Assembly: GCA_016291915.1 (NCBI GenBank) | Contig: JAEEZP010000142.1 | Location: forward strand, 1 to 23,247 | From: Prevotella sp. | GTDB lineage: Bacteria; Bacteroidota; Bacteroidia; Bacteroidales; Bacteroidaceae | Direction: 5' to 3' | Length of the DNA: 23,247 nt | Shown: positions 1 to 9,055 of the stretch, piece by piece | Position numbering within the stretch: the first letter of the stretch is position 1 | Layout of the letters: each line of letters opens with the position of its first letter | Program-made: the position numbers and the translations under genes | The notes under the pieces: model-generated | Database searches by the model: none | Seen by the model: only the letters and a program-made list of their open reading frames with translations | What the model was told of the DNA's origin: nothing

Positions 1-1030
1 AACCACGTTTTGTGGTGATCACGATAACGCCGTTGGCAGCCTTTGTACCATAGATGGCGGTGGCGGCGGCATCTTTCAAGACGTCGATACGTTCTATATC
101 TTGCGGATTGATGCCGGAGATGGCATTACCGATACGGTTCACATAATCCGGGTCGTTGAGCTCTTCGGGTGACACATTCACCGGGTCATGGATGATGATA
201 CCATCCACCACCCACAGGGGCTCACGGTTACCGACAAGCGTACTGGTTCCGCGGATACGGATTTTCGGGGCCACACCCACCTCGGCAGAGTTGGTAGACA
301 CGAGCAGGTCGGGGATCCTTCCCTCCAGCATCTGGTCAAGTGATGACACATCCGAACGCTGCAGATCCTCCATCTTTGCAGAGCTCACCGCTGAGGTAAG
401 ACTACGCTTGTCCAGCACCTGGTAACCCGTGACAACCACCTCTCCTAACTGTTCTGCATCCTCATGCATCACAATACGCTGCATCTTCTGTGTCTGTACG
501 GGATGGTAGGTTCTCTCGATGGACTTAAATCCCAGACTGCTGAATTCTATGACAGCAACGTCCACGTTACCTAAATCCACAGAGAATTAACCAGCGGCAT
601 CAGTCACTGTTCCATTACCAGTACCTTTCACACGAACGGTAACAAACTGCATGGGGTCGCCTTTCTCGTCTACCACCGTACCGCTGATGGTGTTTTTCCC
701 TCCGGCGTTCCGCTTCAGGGGAGTGATCGTCACGATACCGTTGCTCTCTTCACACTGGCAACCGATACGCTGCATCACCTTGTTCATCACTTGCCTCGTA
801 GGGGCATTTGTTTCATTGACCGTCACCCGTGGCAAACCTTTCAGTTCGTCGGCATTGTAGAGAAACTGAATCTTAGTCTGTCTCTTCACCTCGTCGAGGA
901 ACTGCTTCACCGTAACGTCTTTCATATTGACGGTGATGCGGGTGTTGTCGAGAGTCTGTGCCGACATACTAATGGCCACCACGAAGAAAGCCATGAGTGT
1001 CAGACACCTTTTCATGATTGTTTTTCTCAT
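1..1030 (-). pseudogene. SusC/RagA-type TonB-dependent transducer, interrupted by an in-frame stop and cut by the window edge
   Basis: This reads as the N-terminal third of an outer-membrane TonB-dependent receptor of the SusC/RagA type with a FecA-like signalling domain. Seen in order: a signal peptide (residues 1-24, ending SMSAQ); an STN domain (about 28-105); a carboxypeptidase-regulatory-like domain starting ISGTVVDEKGDP (about 115); a TonB-box-like EVVVTGY (about 197); and a plug with WVVDGIII, INPQDIERIDVLKDAAA and GVIVITTKRG, the classic SusC/RagA signature. The frame carries TAA at 587-589, between GTVTDAAG and FSVDLG. I translated codons 2-586 by hand: they stay open in the same frame, so the lesion is a single nonsense codon and not a frameshift. 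Family members run to about 1000 residues, so most of the barrel lies outside the window. It follows fecR by 38 bases. A base-calling error is the main alternative to a true pseudogene. Confidence 0.85.
587..1030 (-). CDS. Truncated product of the transducer: signal peptide plus complete STN domain
   Basis: If the stop at 587-589 is real, ordinary translation gives a 147-aa exported protein. It would contain the signal peptide, the whole STN domain (residues about 28-105, with VKQFLDEVKRQTKIQFLYN and GIVTITP) and the first strands of the regulatory-like domain, but no TonB box, plug or barrel. STN domains of FecA-type receptors contact the periplasmic part of FecR anti-sigma factors, so the fragment keeps the part that would touch the neighbouring FecR. 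A second Met at residue 6 would give an equally good signal peptide. Stability and function of the fragment are unknown. Confidence 0.55.
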   Translation of the reverse strand: MRKTIMKRCLTLMAFFVVAISMSAQTLDNTRITVNMKDVTVKQFLDEVKRQTKIQFLYNADELKGLPRVTVNETNAPTRQVMNKVMQRIGCQCEESNGIVTITPLKRNAGGKNTISGTVVDEKGDPMQFVTVRVKGTGNGTVTDAAG

Positions 1031-1068
1031 CTCTCAAGGTTTTTAGTAATTATAATAATTTGTTTTGG

Positions 1069-2247
1069 TTATTTCTGTTTCTTTCGGATTACCACAGTCT
1101 CCCCCTGTCGTATCATCTCTACGTCGCATACTGAGGTGATTGCCTGCATCACATTCTTGATGTCGCCATACCGTTCAAGCGATCCCGTGAAGTGAATCGT
1201 ACGGAGGTTATCATCCTCATAAACGACATTCTCTACGGAATACCACTGTGCCAACACGTTCATCAACTGTTCCAACGTGCTGTTCTCAAACACGAAGACA
1301 CCTGTGTTCCATGCTATATAGGGAGTGACATCCACGTTTTTCAGTGTCACTGATGTGGGATGCAGACCGTTGTACGAGATCTCCTGTCCTGGTTTGATAA
1401 TGGTCTCCATACCATCTTTCAAAGTAAACCCTACAGAGCCCTTCACCAAAACGACAGAACCCTGCTCCCTGTCGGCATGGGATGTCTTCACGGCAAACTC
1501 CGTTCCGTATACCCGCACATCTCCCTGCGGGGTGTGTACGATAAACGGTCGCTTCTGATCTTTTGCGACGAAGAAGAAAGCCTCACCTGACAGTTCCACC
1601 TCACGTGTCTTTCCACTGAAGTGTACGGGGTAAGTGAAAGAGGTATTATAATTAAGATGTACGCGAGTACCATCATCAAGCGTCATCCAGAACTCTTTGT
1701 CATGCCGGGTAACCAGGGTAGCGGCACCTTCTACATTTTCAACCGTTGATGGAAGTGTTGTGACAGACTCATCATTGTTTGACTCATCAACATCTTCCTC
1801 ATCAAGATTCTGTGGAATGGATGTCACCACCCGTTGTTTTCCGTTGATGGTAAGTACAGCCTCGTTACGGCCGCTCTGTTCAGCCCGTGTTATGGCCGAC
1901 AGCACCTCTTCCGTGAGGACAGGAGGCGTAGTGGTATCCCTTGTCATGTACCAATAACTGCCGATGATGACAAACACGACGACGGCTGCCACCCTGAGCA
2001 GCGCAACGAGGATGGATGGTTTCCTTTCGATCTTCCGTTTGCGGAACTGCTGCCATGCCCTGTCTTTATCAATATGATGGAAGGCATGATAGCTGCTGAC
2101 GAAATCCTCTGAGTTCATCAGTTCCTCATAGCGCCGTCTGTTCTCCGGACTATGGTCCAACCAGTTCCCCAACTCCCGTTCGTCTTCCTCTGTGAGATCC
2201 CCCGACAACAGGTTATACAAGATGTCATTAATATCTTTTTGCTGCAT
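1069..2247 (-). CDS. FecR-family anti-sigma factor
   Basis: This is a single-pass inner-membrane regulator that holds the adjacent ECF sigma factor and receives the signal from the TonB-dependent transducer. Length is 392 aa. Seen: a cytoplasmic N-terminus (1-75) of the Bacteroidetes FecR type (LLSGDLTEEDERELGNWL); one hydrophobic segment at about 78-100; a very acidic linker at about 148-162; a FecR domain at about 175-275 (DGTRVHLNYNTSFTYP, VELSGEAFFFV, VYGTEFAV, VVLVKGSVGF); and a C-terminal DUF4974-like region at about 317-388 (FENSTLEQLMNVLAQWY, FTGSLERYGDIKNVMQAI). The gene lies 76 bases after the sigma gene and 38 bases before the transducer, which is the usual gene order. The protein itself looks intact, although its partner receptor does not. 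Confidence 0.93.
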   Translation of the reverse strand: MQQKDINDILYNLLSGDLTEEDERELGNWLDHSPENRRRYEELMNSEDFVSSYHAFHHIDKDRAWQQFRKRKIERKPSILVALLRVAAVVVFVIIGSYWYMTRDTTTPPVLTEEVLSAITRAEQSGRNEAVLTINGKQRVVTSIPQNLDEEDVDESNNDESVTTLPSTVENVEGAATLVTRHDKEFWMTLDDGTRVHLNYNTSFTYPVHFSGKTREVELSGEAFFFVAKDQKRPFIVHTPQGDVRVYGTEFAVKTSHADREQGSVVLVKGSVGFTLKDGMETIIKPGQEISYNGLHPTSVTLKNVDVTPYIAWNTGVFVFENSTLEQLMNVLAQWYSVENVVYEDDNLRTIHFTGSLERYGDIKNVMQAITSVCDVEMIRQGETVVIRKKQK

Positions 2248-2323
2248 TTTTCCAATTTTTAATCAATAGACGTAAAATCGAAAAAATGGATGACAAAGAA
2301 CCTATGATTTTTTTACAATTCCA

Positions 2324-2881
2324 TTAAATTAATTGGAGCAGCAAGAGCCACTGCGTGTGTGTAAGCGTCTTGCGAAGCGTCTCTATAGCACGCTGTTTCT
2401 GTGTCTTCACGCTGTTTACCGAGATATCCATCAACTCAGCAATTTCCTTTACCTTTCGTTTCTCCATAGTATGCAAGAGCACCTCGCGCTGACGCTTAGG
2501 AAGTCGGTCGATAGCCGCGAACAACTGGTTGTACACCTCCTCTTTCACATAGCTGTTCTCGATATCGATGTCGTTGGTTGGCGGCTGCAGCCTGACGTAT
2601 CTCTCCTCCACCTTCTTTTTCCTTTGCCAGTCGATTACGTGGTTCCTTACCGCATTGTAGAGATACACCCGCAAGGATGGTATACTGCTAAACTCCGTTT
2701 TGTTCTCCCAGATTGTTAAGAACACATCCTGCACGATATCCTCCGCCATGGCCTGATCGCTGATGTAGTTCATCGCATACATAACCAGTGCCTGATAGAA
2801 GCGGTCGTAGGTTTTATGGAATGTATCCTCACTCCATCTCACCTGTTCTGACTTGATAAAAAACCGCTCTTCTGACAGCAT
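2324..2881 (-). CDS. ECF-type RNA polymerase sigma-70 factor, Bacteroidetes FecI-like
   Basis: This is an alternative sigma factor of 185 aa. Region 2 lies at about 22-90, with FYQALVMYAMNYISDQ, EDIVQDVFLTIWENK and VYLYNAVRNHVIDWQRKKK. Region 4 lies at about 118-175, with a helix-turn-helix around KEIAELMDISVNSVKTQKQRAIETLR. The hydrophobic C-terminus (WLLLLQLI) is common in Bacteroides-group ECF factors. It is the first gene of the sigma, anti-sigma, transducer set. The start at 2881 is supported by a Bacteroidetes-type promoter about 40 bases upstream. The target regulon is not visible, but it normally includes the co-transcribed receptor locus. Confidence 0.93.
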   Translation of the reverse strand: MLSEERFFIKSEQVRWSEDTFHKTYDRFYQALVMYAMNYISDQAMAEDIVQDVFLTIWENKTEFSSIPSLRVYLYNAVRNHVIDWQRKKKVEERYVRLQPPTNDIDIENSYVKEEVYNQLFAAIDRLPKRQREVLLHTMEKRKVKEIAELMDISVNSVKTQKQRAIETLRKTLTHTQWLLLLQLI

Positions 2882-2920
2882 GGCAATATCTTTTTATCGG
2901 CATTCTTTTCTTACCGTGGA

Positions 2921-2950
2921 CAAAGGTAACATTTTTTTCAATAATACAAA
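2921..2950 (-). promoter_or_regulatory. Bacteroidetes-type promoter for the sigma/anti-sigma/transducer operon
   Basis: On the minus strand TTTG (2950-2947) is followed after 18 bases by TACCTTTG (2928-2921). This matches the Bacteroidetes minus-33/minus-7 pattern (TTTG, about 19-21 bases, TAnnTTTG) with a slightly short spacer. Transcription would begin roughly 30-40 bases before the sigma start codon. Confidence 0.6.
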
Positions 2951-2960
2951 CATTTTGATG

Positions 2961-2997
2961 GAAAAAGAAAAATGCCCGTATCTCTTGACACGAGCAT
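2961..2997 (-). terminator. Intrinsic terminator after the tandem outer-membrane protein genes
   Basis: Reading the minus strand, an 11-base stem (2997-2987 with 2982-2972, two G-U pairs) closes a 4-base loop and is followed at once by a T-rich run (2971-2961). It lies 23 bases past the stop of the 997-aa gene and just before the sigma promoter, so it insulates the two transcription units. Confidence 0.75.
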
Positions 2998-3020
2998 TCT
3001 CTTATATTGTCATAATGTTA

Positions 3021-6014
3021 TCATCTACCGCCGAAACCACCGGGACGTCCTCCGCCGCCCCAGCCACCGCGGCCGCCACCACGACCGCCCCAGCCTCCGC
3101 CACGGCCACCCCAGCCGCCACGGCCACCAGGACCCTGGTTCTGCATCTGCTCGCGAGCCTCTTTACCACCGAAGATATTCAGACGGTAGATCACATGCAG
3201 CATCGCATAGCTGTTGATATTGTTATACTCCGTATCACTACGCTGCATGGCATTGACAGAACGTCTATAGTTGCTCATCTTATGCAGGATATCATAGAAC
3301 TGCAGACTCACCGTCAGCGGTTTGCCTTTCAGGAATGTCTGTGACAGTTGTGCGTTCCATATCAGTTCGTTGGTATTCATGGAAGCATCGTTATAACCTC
3401 TACGACTCTGGTTATGGATGTCAGATGTGAGACTGCCTCCCCAAGGAGCATACAGGTTGATACCACCACCATAGGAGAATTGCCAGGTATCCAGATTACT
3501 CTGACTCTGCAGAAGATTACGGGTATGGGTGTAGTTGACTGATCCGTCGAGTGAAACCTCTATCCAGTCTTTACGGAAACTACCCTGCAGACGCTCTCTA
3601 AAGAAAGTGGTACGTGTGGTATTCTTCTGTGCTGCCTTGAGGGCATCAACATAGAGATAGCCCACATAGTTGTTGTAGCTACCCATGGTAAACGTATTGA
3701 TGTTCCACACGCCGGCAGAGTCGATAGCCGTATTGAACATAAATCCGAGGTTAGCATTCCAGTTACCGTTGATATTCTCCGGTCGAGTGGTTCTTCCACC
3801 GGTACGCTCATTGTACGTCACCATATTACTGATCGAGTTCGATGTATTGCTGTAGTTAGCAAACGTCATGATACCTCTTTGATGACTCTGTATATACGTA
3901 TTGTAGAAGAGTTCGAAACGGTTGGTGAAGGACGGTTTCAGTCCGGGGTTACCCTTGGTGATGTTCAGCGGGTCGCTGTCATCGGTGATATCCAAGAGGT
4001 TGCTCATCGAAGGCTGCTGTGTCTCACCACGATAGTTGATGCGCAATTCCGTCACGTCGTTAGGGTTATAGCGCAGATCGAGTGTCGGTGTAAAGTTCAC
4101 TACATGACGTGTCGTATCTGTATGGATACCTTGGTAATCCTGCACGAACTTGTTGTTTTGAGCTTGCAGCATAACACCGGCATTCAACTTATATTTATCA
4201 CGTATCAGTCGGAACATCACATGCCCCTCATGAATCAGGTTCTTGTACTCAGAGAAACGGCTCAGATCATCATCGAGATAGTATTCCAATGGATTGGTCA
4301 GCAGTGATAGATAATTATTCCAACCGCGATATTCCTGTGTCACACCACTGAAAATATTTGTGGGGAACAAAGAGAAATCATATGTTGAGCGGTCACTCTT
4401 ATTGTAATTATAGGTAGCACGATAACGGAACTGCAGATAAGTGCGTTTGAAGATCGGCTCACTATAAGTAGCCTCCAATGAATAACTCCAGTTCTTTGTC
4501 GGTGTCAGGTTATACCTGTTCGTATAATACGTAGAGTCGTTGCCGGCTGCAGTACGTATCTGGTAGAGGATCACGTCAGAGGTAGATATCGACTTGCTTT
4601 CCGAATCACCGTAACGGAATTGTCCACGGAGAGTGACATTACGCCCGTTGTTGTTCAACTTGCGGTTTATCTGTAATACAGCATTGGTTGATATATCGTC
4701 TGAATACGACAGACTACCGTTGGTACGTCTGTTAACCATCAGACTGTCGGCTGCCAATTCTTCGATAGAGGCATCGGCCAAGGGATCGCCCACATAGAGA
4801 TAGGGATCTTCCGTGAAGGTGGCCGAACGACTCGTATTATTACCGTCGTTCTTATTGGTAGAGATACTCGGACGGAACATGATATTCGTCATCGTATCAG
4901 GCTTCCACTCCATACGCATACGGAAATTCCAGGAGTCGGAACGCGTATAGTTCTGACTCAGACTGTTAGAGAAAGAACCTGCACTACTGACAAAGTTCTC
5001 TACCGACTGACGGGAGTAGATATCGCCATTACGGTGATTCCATCGCAGACTGGCATCCAACTGGAGTTTCTTATTATCGTCGTAATTGAAGTTAAGACCC
5101 ATCATCTTACTGGTGTTCAAGCCATTGGCACGCCCCCATTGGCCACCGCCACCACCGCCCGGGAATCCTCTGTCACCGGTATTGTTAGCATTGGCGAAGC
5201 CCATCAGCTTCCAGTTGTTCTTGAAAACACCCACCATCAATCGATCCGCATATCTGTGGTGAGTACCCAGAGAAGCATCAATATTAGCGATCATTCCTTT
5301 GTTCATTCCCGGTTTAATACCGAAGTCAAGCACAGTTTCTTCCTCACCGTCATCAATGCCGGTGATACGTGAAAGGTCGCTGCGCTGATCGTACGCCTTG
5401 ATATTATTAATAATGTACGTGGGAAGATTCTGCATAGCCGTCTTGGTGTCGCCGGTCATAAACTCCTTACCATCCACCAAGATCTTCTTTACCTCCTTAC
5501 CGTTGATAGTAATCTTTCCGTCATCATCTACTTCTGCACCCGGCAGTTTCTTCACCAACTCCTCTATCACGGAGCCTTCCGGCGTGCGATAAGCATCAGC
5601 ACTATAGACAAAGGTGTCTTTTCGTACGGTTACCTTCGATGCCTGGCCGGTAACAGTAGCACCTTTCAGCATGATAGCGTCAGAACTGAAGGTGATATTA
5701 CCGAGAGAAACATTCTTATCTCCGGTTATCGAAACATCCTTAACCAGTTGTTTGTAACCTACACTCGTGAATTTCAGGATGTAATTGCCATTGCGAGGGG
5801 CAGTCAGACTGAACTTTCCCGCCTCGTCAGAGATAGCTCCACTCACAAAAGAACTGTCAGTCTTCAACAACTGTACGGTTACCTGCATAACGCCCTCCTT
5901 CGTGTCCTTATCTATCAGTGTTCCCGACACTCTCCGGTTCTGGGCATAAGAAAATACTGATACCGTCATCAACAGTATCAGCAGAATATATTTTTTCATA
6001 CTATCAACTTTCAT
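3021..6014 (-). CDS. TonB-dependent-receptor-like outer-membrane beta-barrel protein with Gly/Arg-rich tail (paralog 2)
   Basis: This 997-aa outer-membrane barrel is of the carboxypeptidase-regulatory-domain plus OMP_b-brl_3 type. Seen: a signal peptide ending FSYAQ; a regulatory-like domain at about 27-110 (VSGTLIDKDTKEGVMQVTV, FSLTAPRNGNYILKFTSVGY); a TonB-box-like ATVTGQ near 119; a plug-like region to about 235 (EELVKKLPGAEVDDDGKITI, VDGKEFMTGDTKTAMQNLP, SDLSRITGIDDG); then a long barrel. The last strand (MLHVIYRLNIF, F948) is followed by about 50 more residues, of which the final 37 are almost only Gly, Arg and Trp. The alternative start at residue 6 (MKKYILLILL, base 5999) makes the better signal peptide. 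It lies 56 bases after its paralog with no terminator between, so the two look co-transcribed. No substrate can be inferred and no SusD partner is present. Confidence 0.88.
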   Translation of the reverse strand: MKVDSMKKYILLILLMTVSVFSYAQNRRVSGTLIDKDTKEGVMQVTVQLLKTDSSFVSGAISDEAGKFSLTAPRNGNYILKFTSVGYKQLVKDVSITGDKNVSLGNITFSSDAIMLKGATVTGQASKVTVRKDTFVYSADAYRTPEGSVIEELVKKLPGAEVDDDGKITINGKEVKKILVDGKEFMTGDTKTAMQNLPTYIINNIKAYDQRSDLSRITGIDDGEEETVLDFGIKPGMNKGMIANIDASLGTHHRYADRLMVGVFKNNWKLMGFANANNTGDRGFPGGGGGGQWGRANGLNTSKMMGLNFNYDDNKKLQLDASLRWNHRNGDIYSRQSVENFVSSAGSFSNSLSQNYTRSDSWNFRMRMEWKPDTMTNIMFRPSISTNKNDGNNTSRSATFTEDPYLYVGDPLADASIEELAADSLMVNRRTNGSLSYSDDISTNAVLQINRKLNNNGRNVTLRGQFRYGDSESKSISTSDVILYQIRTAAGNDSTYYTNRYNLTPTKNWSYSLEATYSEPIFKRTYLQFRYRATYNYNKSDRSTYDFSLFPTNIFSGVTQEYRGWNNYLSLLTNPLEYYLDDDLSRFSEYKNLIHEGHVMFRLIRDKYKLNAGVMLQAQNNKFVQDYQGIHTDTTRHVVNFTPTLDLRYNPNDVTELRINYRGETQQPSMSNLLDITDDSDPLNITKGNPGLKPSFTNRFELFYNTYIQSHQRGIMTFANYSNTSNSISNMVTYNERTGGRTTRPENINGNWNANLGFMFNTAIDSAGVWNINTFTMGSYNNYVGYLYVDALKAAQKNTTRTTFFRERLQGSFRKDWIEVSLDGSVNYTHTRNLLQSQSNLDTWQFSYGGGINLYAPWGGSLTSDIHNQSRRGYNDASMNTNELIWNAQLSQTFLKGKPLTVSLQFYDILHKMSNYRRSVNAMQRSDTEYNNINSYAMLHVIYRLNIFGGKEAREQMQNQGPGGRGGWGGRGGGWGGRGGGRGGWGGGGRPGGFGGR

Positions 6015-6070
6015 TGATTCTTAGATGTATTCAATATGAAAACGTTTAATCGTTTGTGTGTTAAAAAGAC

Positions 6071-9055
6071 TTATCTACCTCGGCCGCCACCAAAGCCGCC
6101 ACCGAAACCACCGCCGCCAAAGCCGCCACGTGGGCCACCGCCACGCTGACCACGGTTACGCATACGATCACCGCCACTGAAATCCATATTCATACCCGGG
6201 AAGCGCATGCCCCTGCGTGCCTCCCTCGTGCCGAACACATTGATACGGTAGATGACATGCAACATGGCATAGTGGGTGATGCTGTTATAAGAGGTGTCGC
6301 TGCGACGCATCGCATTGATCATCCGAGAGAAGTTGCTCTGCTGATGGAGGATATCATAGAACTGCAGGGTAACAGTCAGTGGCTTTCCTTTGAGGAAACT
6401 CTGCGCCAGTTGTACGTTCCAGATCAACTCGTTGGTATTCATCGTCGCATCATTGTACCCCCTGCGGCTCTGCTCATGGATATCAGTGGTGATACTGGTA
6501 CCCCATGGTGCATAGATATTCATGCTACCACCATAAGAGAAATGCCACGTATCGAGATTACTGTTCGTCTGCAGGAGGTTACGACTGTGGTTGTAGTTGA
6601 CATTCCCGTCAAGCGTAATCTCAAACCAGTTCTTTCGGTAGCTGAGTTGCAGACGTTCCCTGACACTGCTTGTACGGGTGGTATTCTTCTGGGATGACTC
6701 ATTTCTGTTGAGCGTGATATAACCCACATTGTTGGTGTAGTTATAATTGGTGGATGTAGAAACATTCCATACACCTATCGTGTCAATCGCCACATTATAC
6801 GTAAATCCCACACTGGCATTCCAGTTACCATTGATATTCTCCGGGCGTGTGGTCCGTCCACCGGTCTTCTCATCATATGTCACCATCCTACTGATAGAGT
6901 TGCGGGTATTACTATAGTCGGCATTGAACATGATACTCTGCATATGACTCTGCAGATGGTTGTTATACTGTATGCGGAAGTTGTTCCTGAACGAAGGTTT
7001 CAAGCCAGGGTTACCCTTAGAGATATTCAGCGGATCGCTGTCGTCTGTGATATCCAACAGATCAGAGATATTTGGCTGGGAGGTACTTCCCCGGTATTCC
7101 ACGCGCAACTGCTCCTGACGGGTAAAACGGTACCTGAGATTCAGAGTCGGTGAGAAATTCAGCACATTCCGGGTAGTGTCAACATTGATACCTTGATAAC
7201 GCTGGATGAACTTCGATGACTGCGGTTGTAACATCAAACCGGCATTCAACTGATATTTCTGACGAATCCAACGCATGGTGACACGCAGTTCATGGATATA
7301 GTTCTTATATTCTGAGAAACGGCACAGATCATCATCCAGATAGCTTTCCAGCGGATTGGTAAGTCCTGTGAAATACTGATCCCAACCACCATACTTGCCT
7401 GTGTAGTAACCGAACATATCATAGGCATCCTTACTGAAATCATAAGTAGAGCGGTCGCTCTTGTTGTACCTGTACTGGAACTGATAACTGAACTGCAGGA
7501 AGGTATTCCTCAGGATAGGCTCACTATAGGTAGCCTGCAAGCTATAACCCCAGTTCTTCGACGGTGTGAGATTATAACGATTGGTGATGTAGGTTGAGTC
7601 GCCGGTATGCAGGTAGTTCATCAGTTGGTAGAGATGCACATCCGTAGAAGACAGTGACTTACTGTCACTATTGCCATAATTGACAGATCCACGTAATGTT
7701 ACATTTCTTCCCATATTGTTCAGCTTACGGTTGATTTGCAACGTAGCATCCACGGATGTGGATCCGTTGTTGGAAGCAGACTTGTTAGCTCTTTTATTCA
7801 CAATCAGGTCCTTATCTGCCAATACCTCCAAACCTGCAGGCGACAATGGGTCTTCCACATAAAGGAAAGGATCTTCTATAAACGAAGCACTCTCACTCAC
7901 GGAATAGCTGTCACCGCCATTATGATTGAAGCTGGGACGGAAATGGATATTCGTCATACTGTCAGGCGTCCATTCCAGGCGCATCTGGGCTTCAAAACGA
8001 TCATTCCTACTGAAGTTCTTGCTGGTACTGTTAGAGAAAGAGGCTGCCTTGCTGACAAAATCTTCCGATGAGGAGACCGACTGACGGTCGCCATCAGTAT
8101 GATTCCATCGCACACTACCGTCAAACTGCAGTTTCCCTCTCTTCTCATAGTTGAAGTTTCCACCTAAAGTCTTGGAAGAATTCAGACCGTTATTGCCACC
8201 GCCACGTCCGCCGGAGAATCCACGGTCGTTGATGTTATTGGCATCTCCCACCAGGATATAACGATGTGTACTGTTCATATATGAAGCCATCAGTTTCTCC
8301 GCATAACGGTGTTTTGTACCGATGCCTGCATCCGCATTTGCGAAGGCTCCCTTATGCATGCCCTCCTTTAAACCGAAGTCGATAACGGTGGTCTCGTCAC
8401 CGTCGTCAATACCGGTAATACGCGACAGATCACTCTTCTCATCGTATGCCTTCACCTTTTCCACGATCGATGTAGGCAGGTTCTTAATAGCCGTCTTGGT
8501 GTCACCCGTCATAAACTCCTTTCCATCGACCTTCACCTTCCTCACGCTCTTGCCGTTGATAGTAATATTGCCCTCATCATCCACTTCTGCGCCAGGCAAC
8601 TTCCTGACGAGTTCTTCTACTACAGATCCCTCGGGAACGCGATAGGCTGCGGCATTATAGACAACGGTATCATCGATGATCGTCATCTTTGCAGCCGTAC
8701 CCGTTACGGTGGTTTCCTTCAGCATGATTGCATCCGCACCCAGCGTAACGTTTCCCATGGCAACATTTTTATTCTCGGAAATCGTTATATCTTTGGTTAA
8801 GGTGATATATCCAACACTAGTCATCTTGACAATATACTTCCCATTGTCTGGTGCTGTGATGGTGAAATCTCCATCGTCATTCGAAAGAGCACCCGTAACG
8901 AAGGTACTATCGGCTTTCAACAACTGGATAGTAACCTGAGGCACCGCTTCTTTCGTATCACGGTCTGTTATCTTTCCCGTTATCTTCTTGTCTTGTGCAT
9001 AAGCGCCTGTCGTCATCGCGACCAACAGGATTATCATGGGGAGTATCTTTCTCAT
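6071..9055 (-). CDS. TonB-dependent-receptor-like outer-membrane beta-barrel protein with Gly/Arg-rich tail (paralog 1)
   Basis: This 994-aa protein is a tandem paralog of the next gene, with the same architecture throughout. Seen: a signal peptide (1-20, ending GAYAQ); a regulatory-like domain (ITGKITDRDTKEAVPQVTI, VKMTSVGYITLTKDITI); a TonB-box-like TTVTGT; a plug-like region (EELVRKLPGAEVDDEGNITI, VDGKEFMTGDTKTAIKNLP, SDLSRITGIDDGDE); and a barrel with many blocks shared with the paralog, such as DITDDSDPLNI, KGNPGLKPSF and GGRTTRPENINGNWNA. The last strand ends VIYRINVF (F941) and is followed by about 53 residues, the final 29 rich in Gly and Arg. It is first in the two-gene unit and divergent from aroB across 212 bases. 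I found no exact TAnnTTTG on its own strand, only the near match TTAGTTTG close to 9190. Function beyond outer-membrane transport is not deducible. Confidence 0.88.
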   Translation of the reverse strand: MRKILPMIILLVAMTTGAYAQDKKITGKITDRDTKEAVPQVTIQLLKADSTFVTGALSNDDGDFTITAPDNGKYIVKMTSVGYITLTKDITISENKNVAMGNVTLGADAIMLKETTVTGTAAKMTIIDDTVVYNAAAYRVPEGSVVEELVRKLPGAEVDDEGNITINGKSVRKVKVDGKEFMTGDTKTAIKNLPTSIVEKVKAYDEKSDLSRITGIDDGDETTVIDFGLKEGMHKGAFANADAGIGTKHRYAEKLMASYMNSTHRYILVGDANNINDRGFSGGRGGGNNGLNSSKTLGGNFNYEKRGKLQFDGSVRWNHTDGDRQSVSSSEDFVSKAASFSNSTSKNFSRNDRFEAQMRLEWTPDSMTNIHFRPSFNHNGGDSYSVSESASFIEDPFLYVEDPLSPAGLEVLADKDLIVNKRANKSASNNGSTSVDATLQINRKLNNMGRNVTLRGSVNYGNSDSKSLSSTDVHLYQLMNYLHTGDSTYITNRYNLTPSKNWGYSLQATYSEPILRNTFLQFSYQFQYRYNKSDRSTYDFSKDAYDMFGYYTGKYGGWDQYFTGLTNPLESYLDDDLCRFSEYKNYIHELRVTMRWIRQKYQLNAGLMLQPQSSKFIQRYQGINVDTTRNVLNFSPTLNLRYRFTRQEQLRVEYRGSTSQPNISDLLDITDDSDPLNISKGNPGLKPSFRNNFRIQYNNHLQSHMQSIMFNADYSNTRNSISRMVTYDEKTGGRTTRPENINGNWNASVGFTYNVAIDTIGVWNVSTSTNYNYTNNVGYITLNRNESSQKNTTRTSSVRERLQLSYRKNWFEITLDGNVNYNHSRNLLQTNSNLDTWHFSYGGSMNIYAPWGTSITTDIHEQSRRGYNDATMNTNELIWNVQLAQSFLKGKPLTVTLQFYDILHQQSNFSRMINAMRRSDTSYNSITHYAMLHVIYRINVFGTREARRGMRFPGMNMDFSGGDRMRNRGQRGGGPRGGFGGGGFGGGFGGGRGR

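Noticed and set aside
156..425. 89-codon plus-strand open frame in the left end
   Set aside because: Lies opposite the SusC plug region, which carries strong family signatures; no independent support.
2853..3344. 163-codon plus-strand open frame with an Ala/Thr-rich repeat stretch
   Set aside because: The repeat is the reverse strand of the Gly/Arg-rich tail of the barrel protein, and the frame crosses a terminator and a promoter on the other strand.
6015..6070. Terminator between the two barrel genes (AAACG...CGTTT)
   Set aside because: The stem is only 5 base pairs and is not followed by a T run, so co-transcription is more likely.
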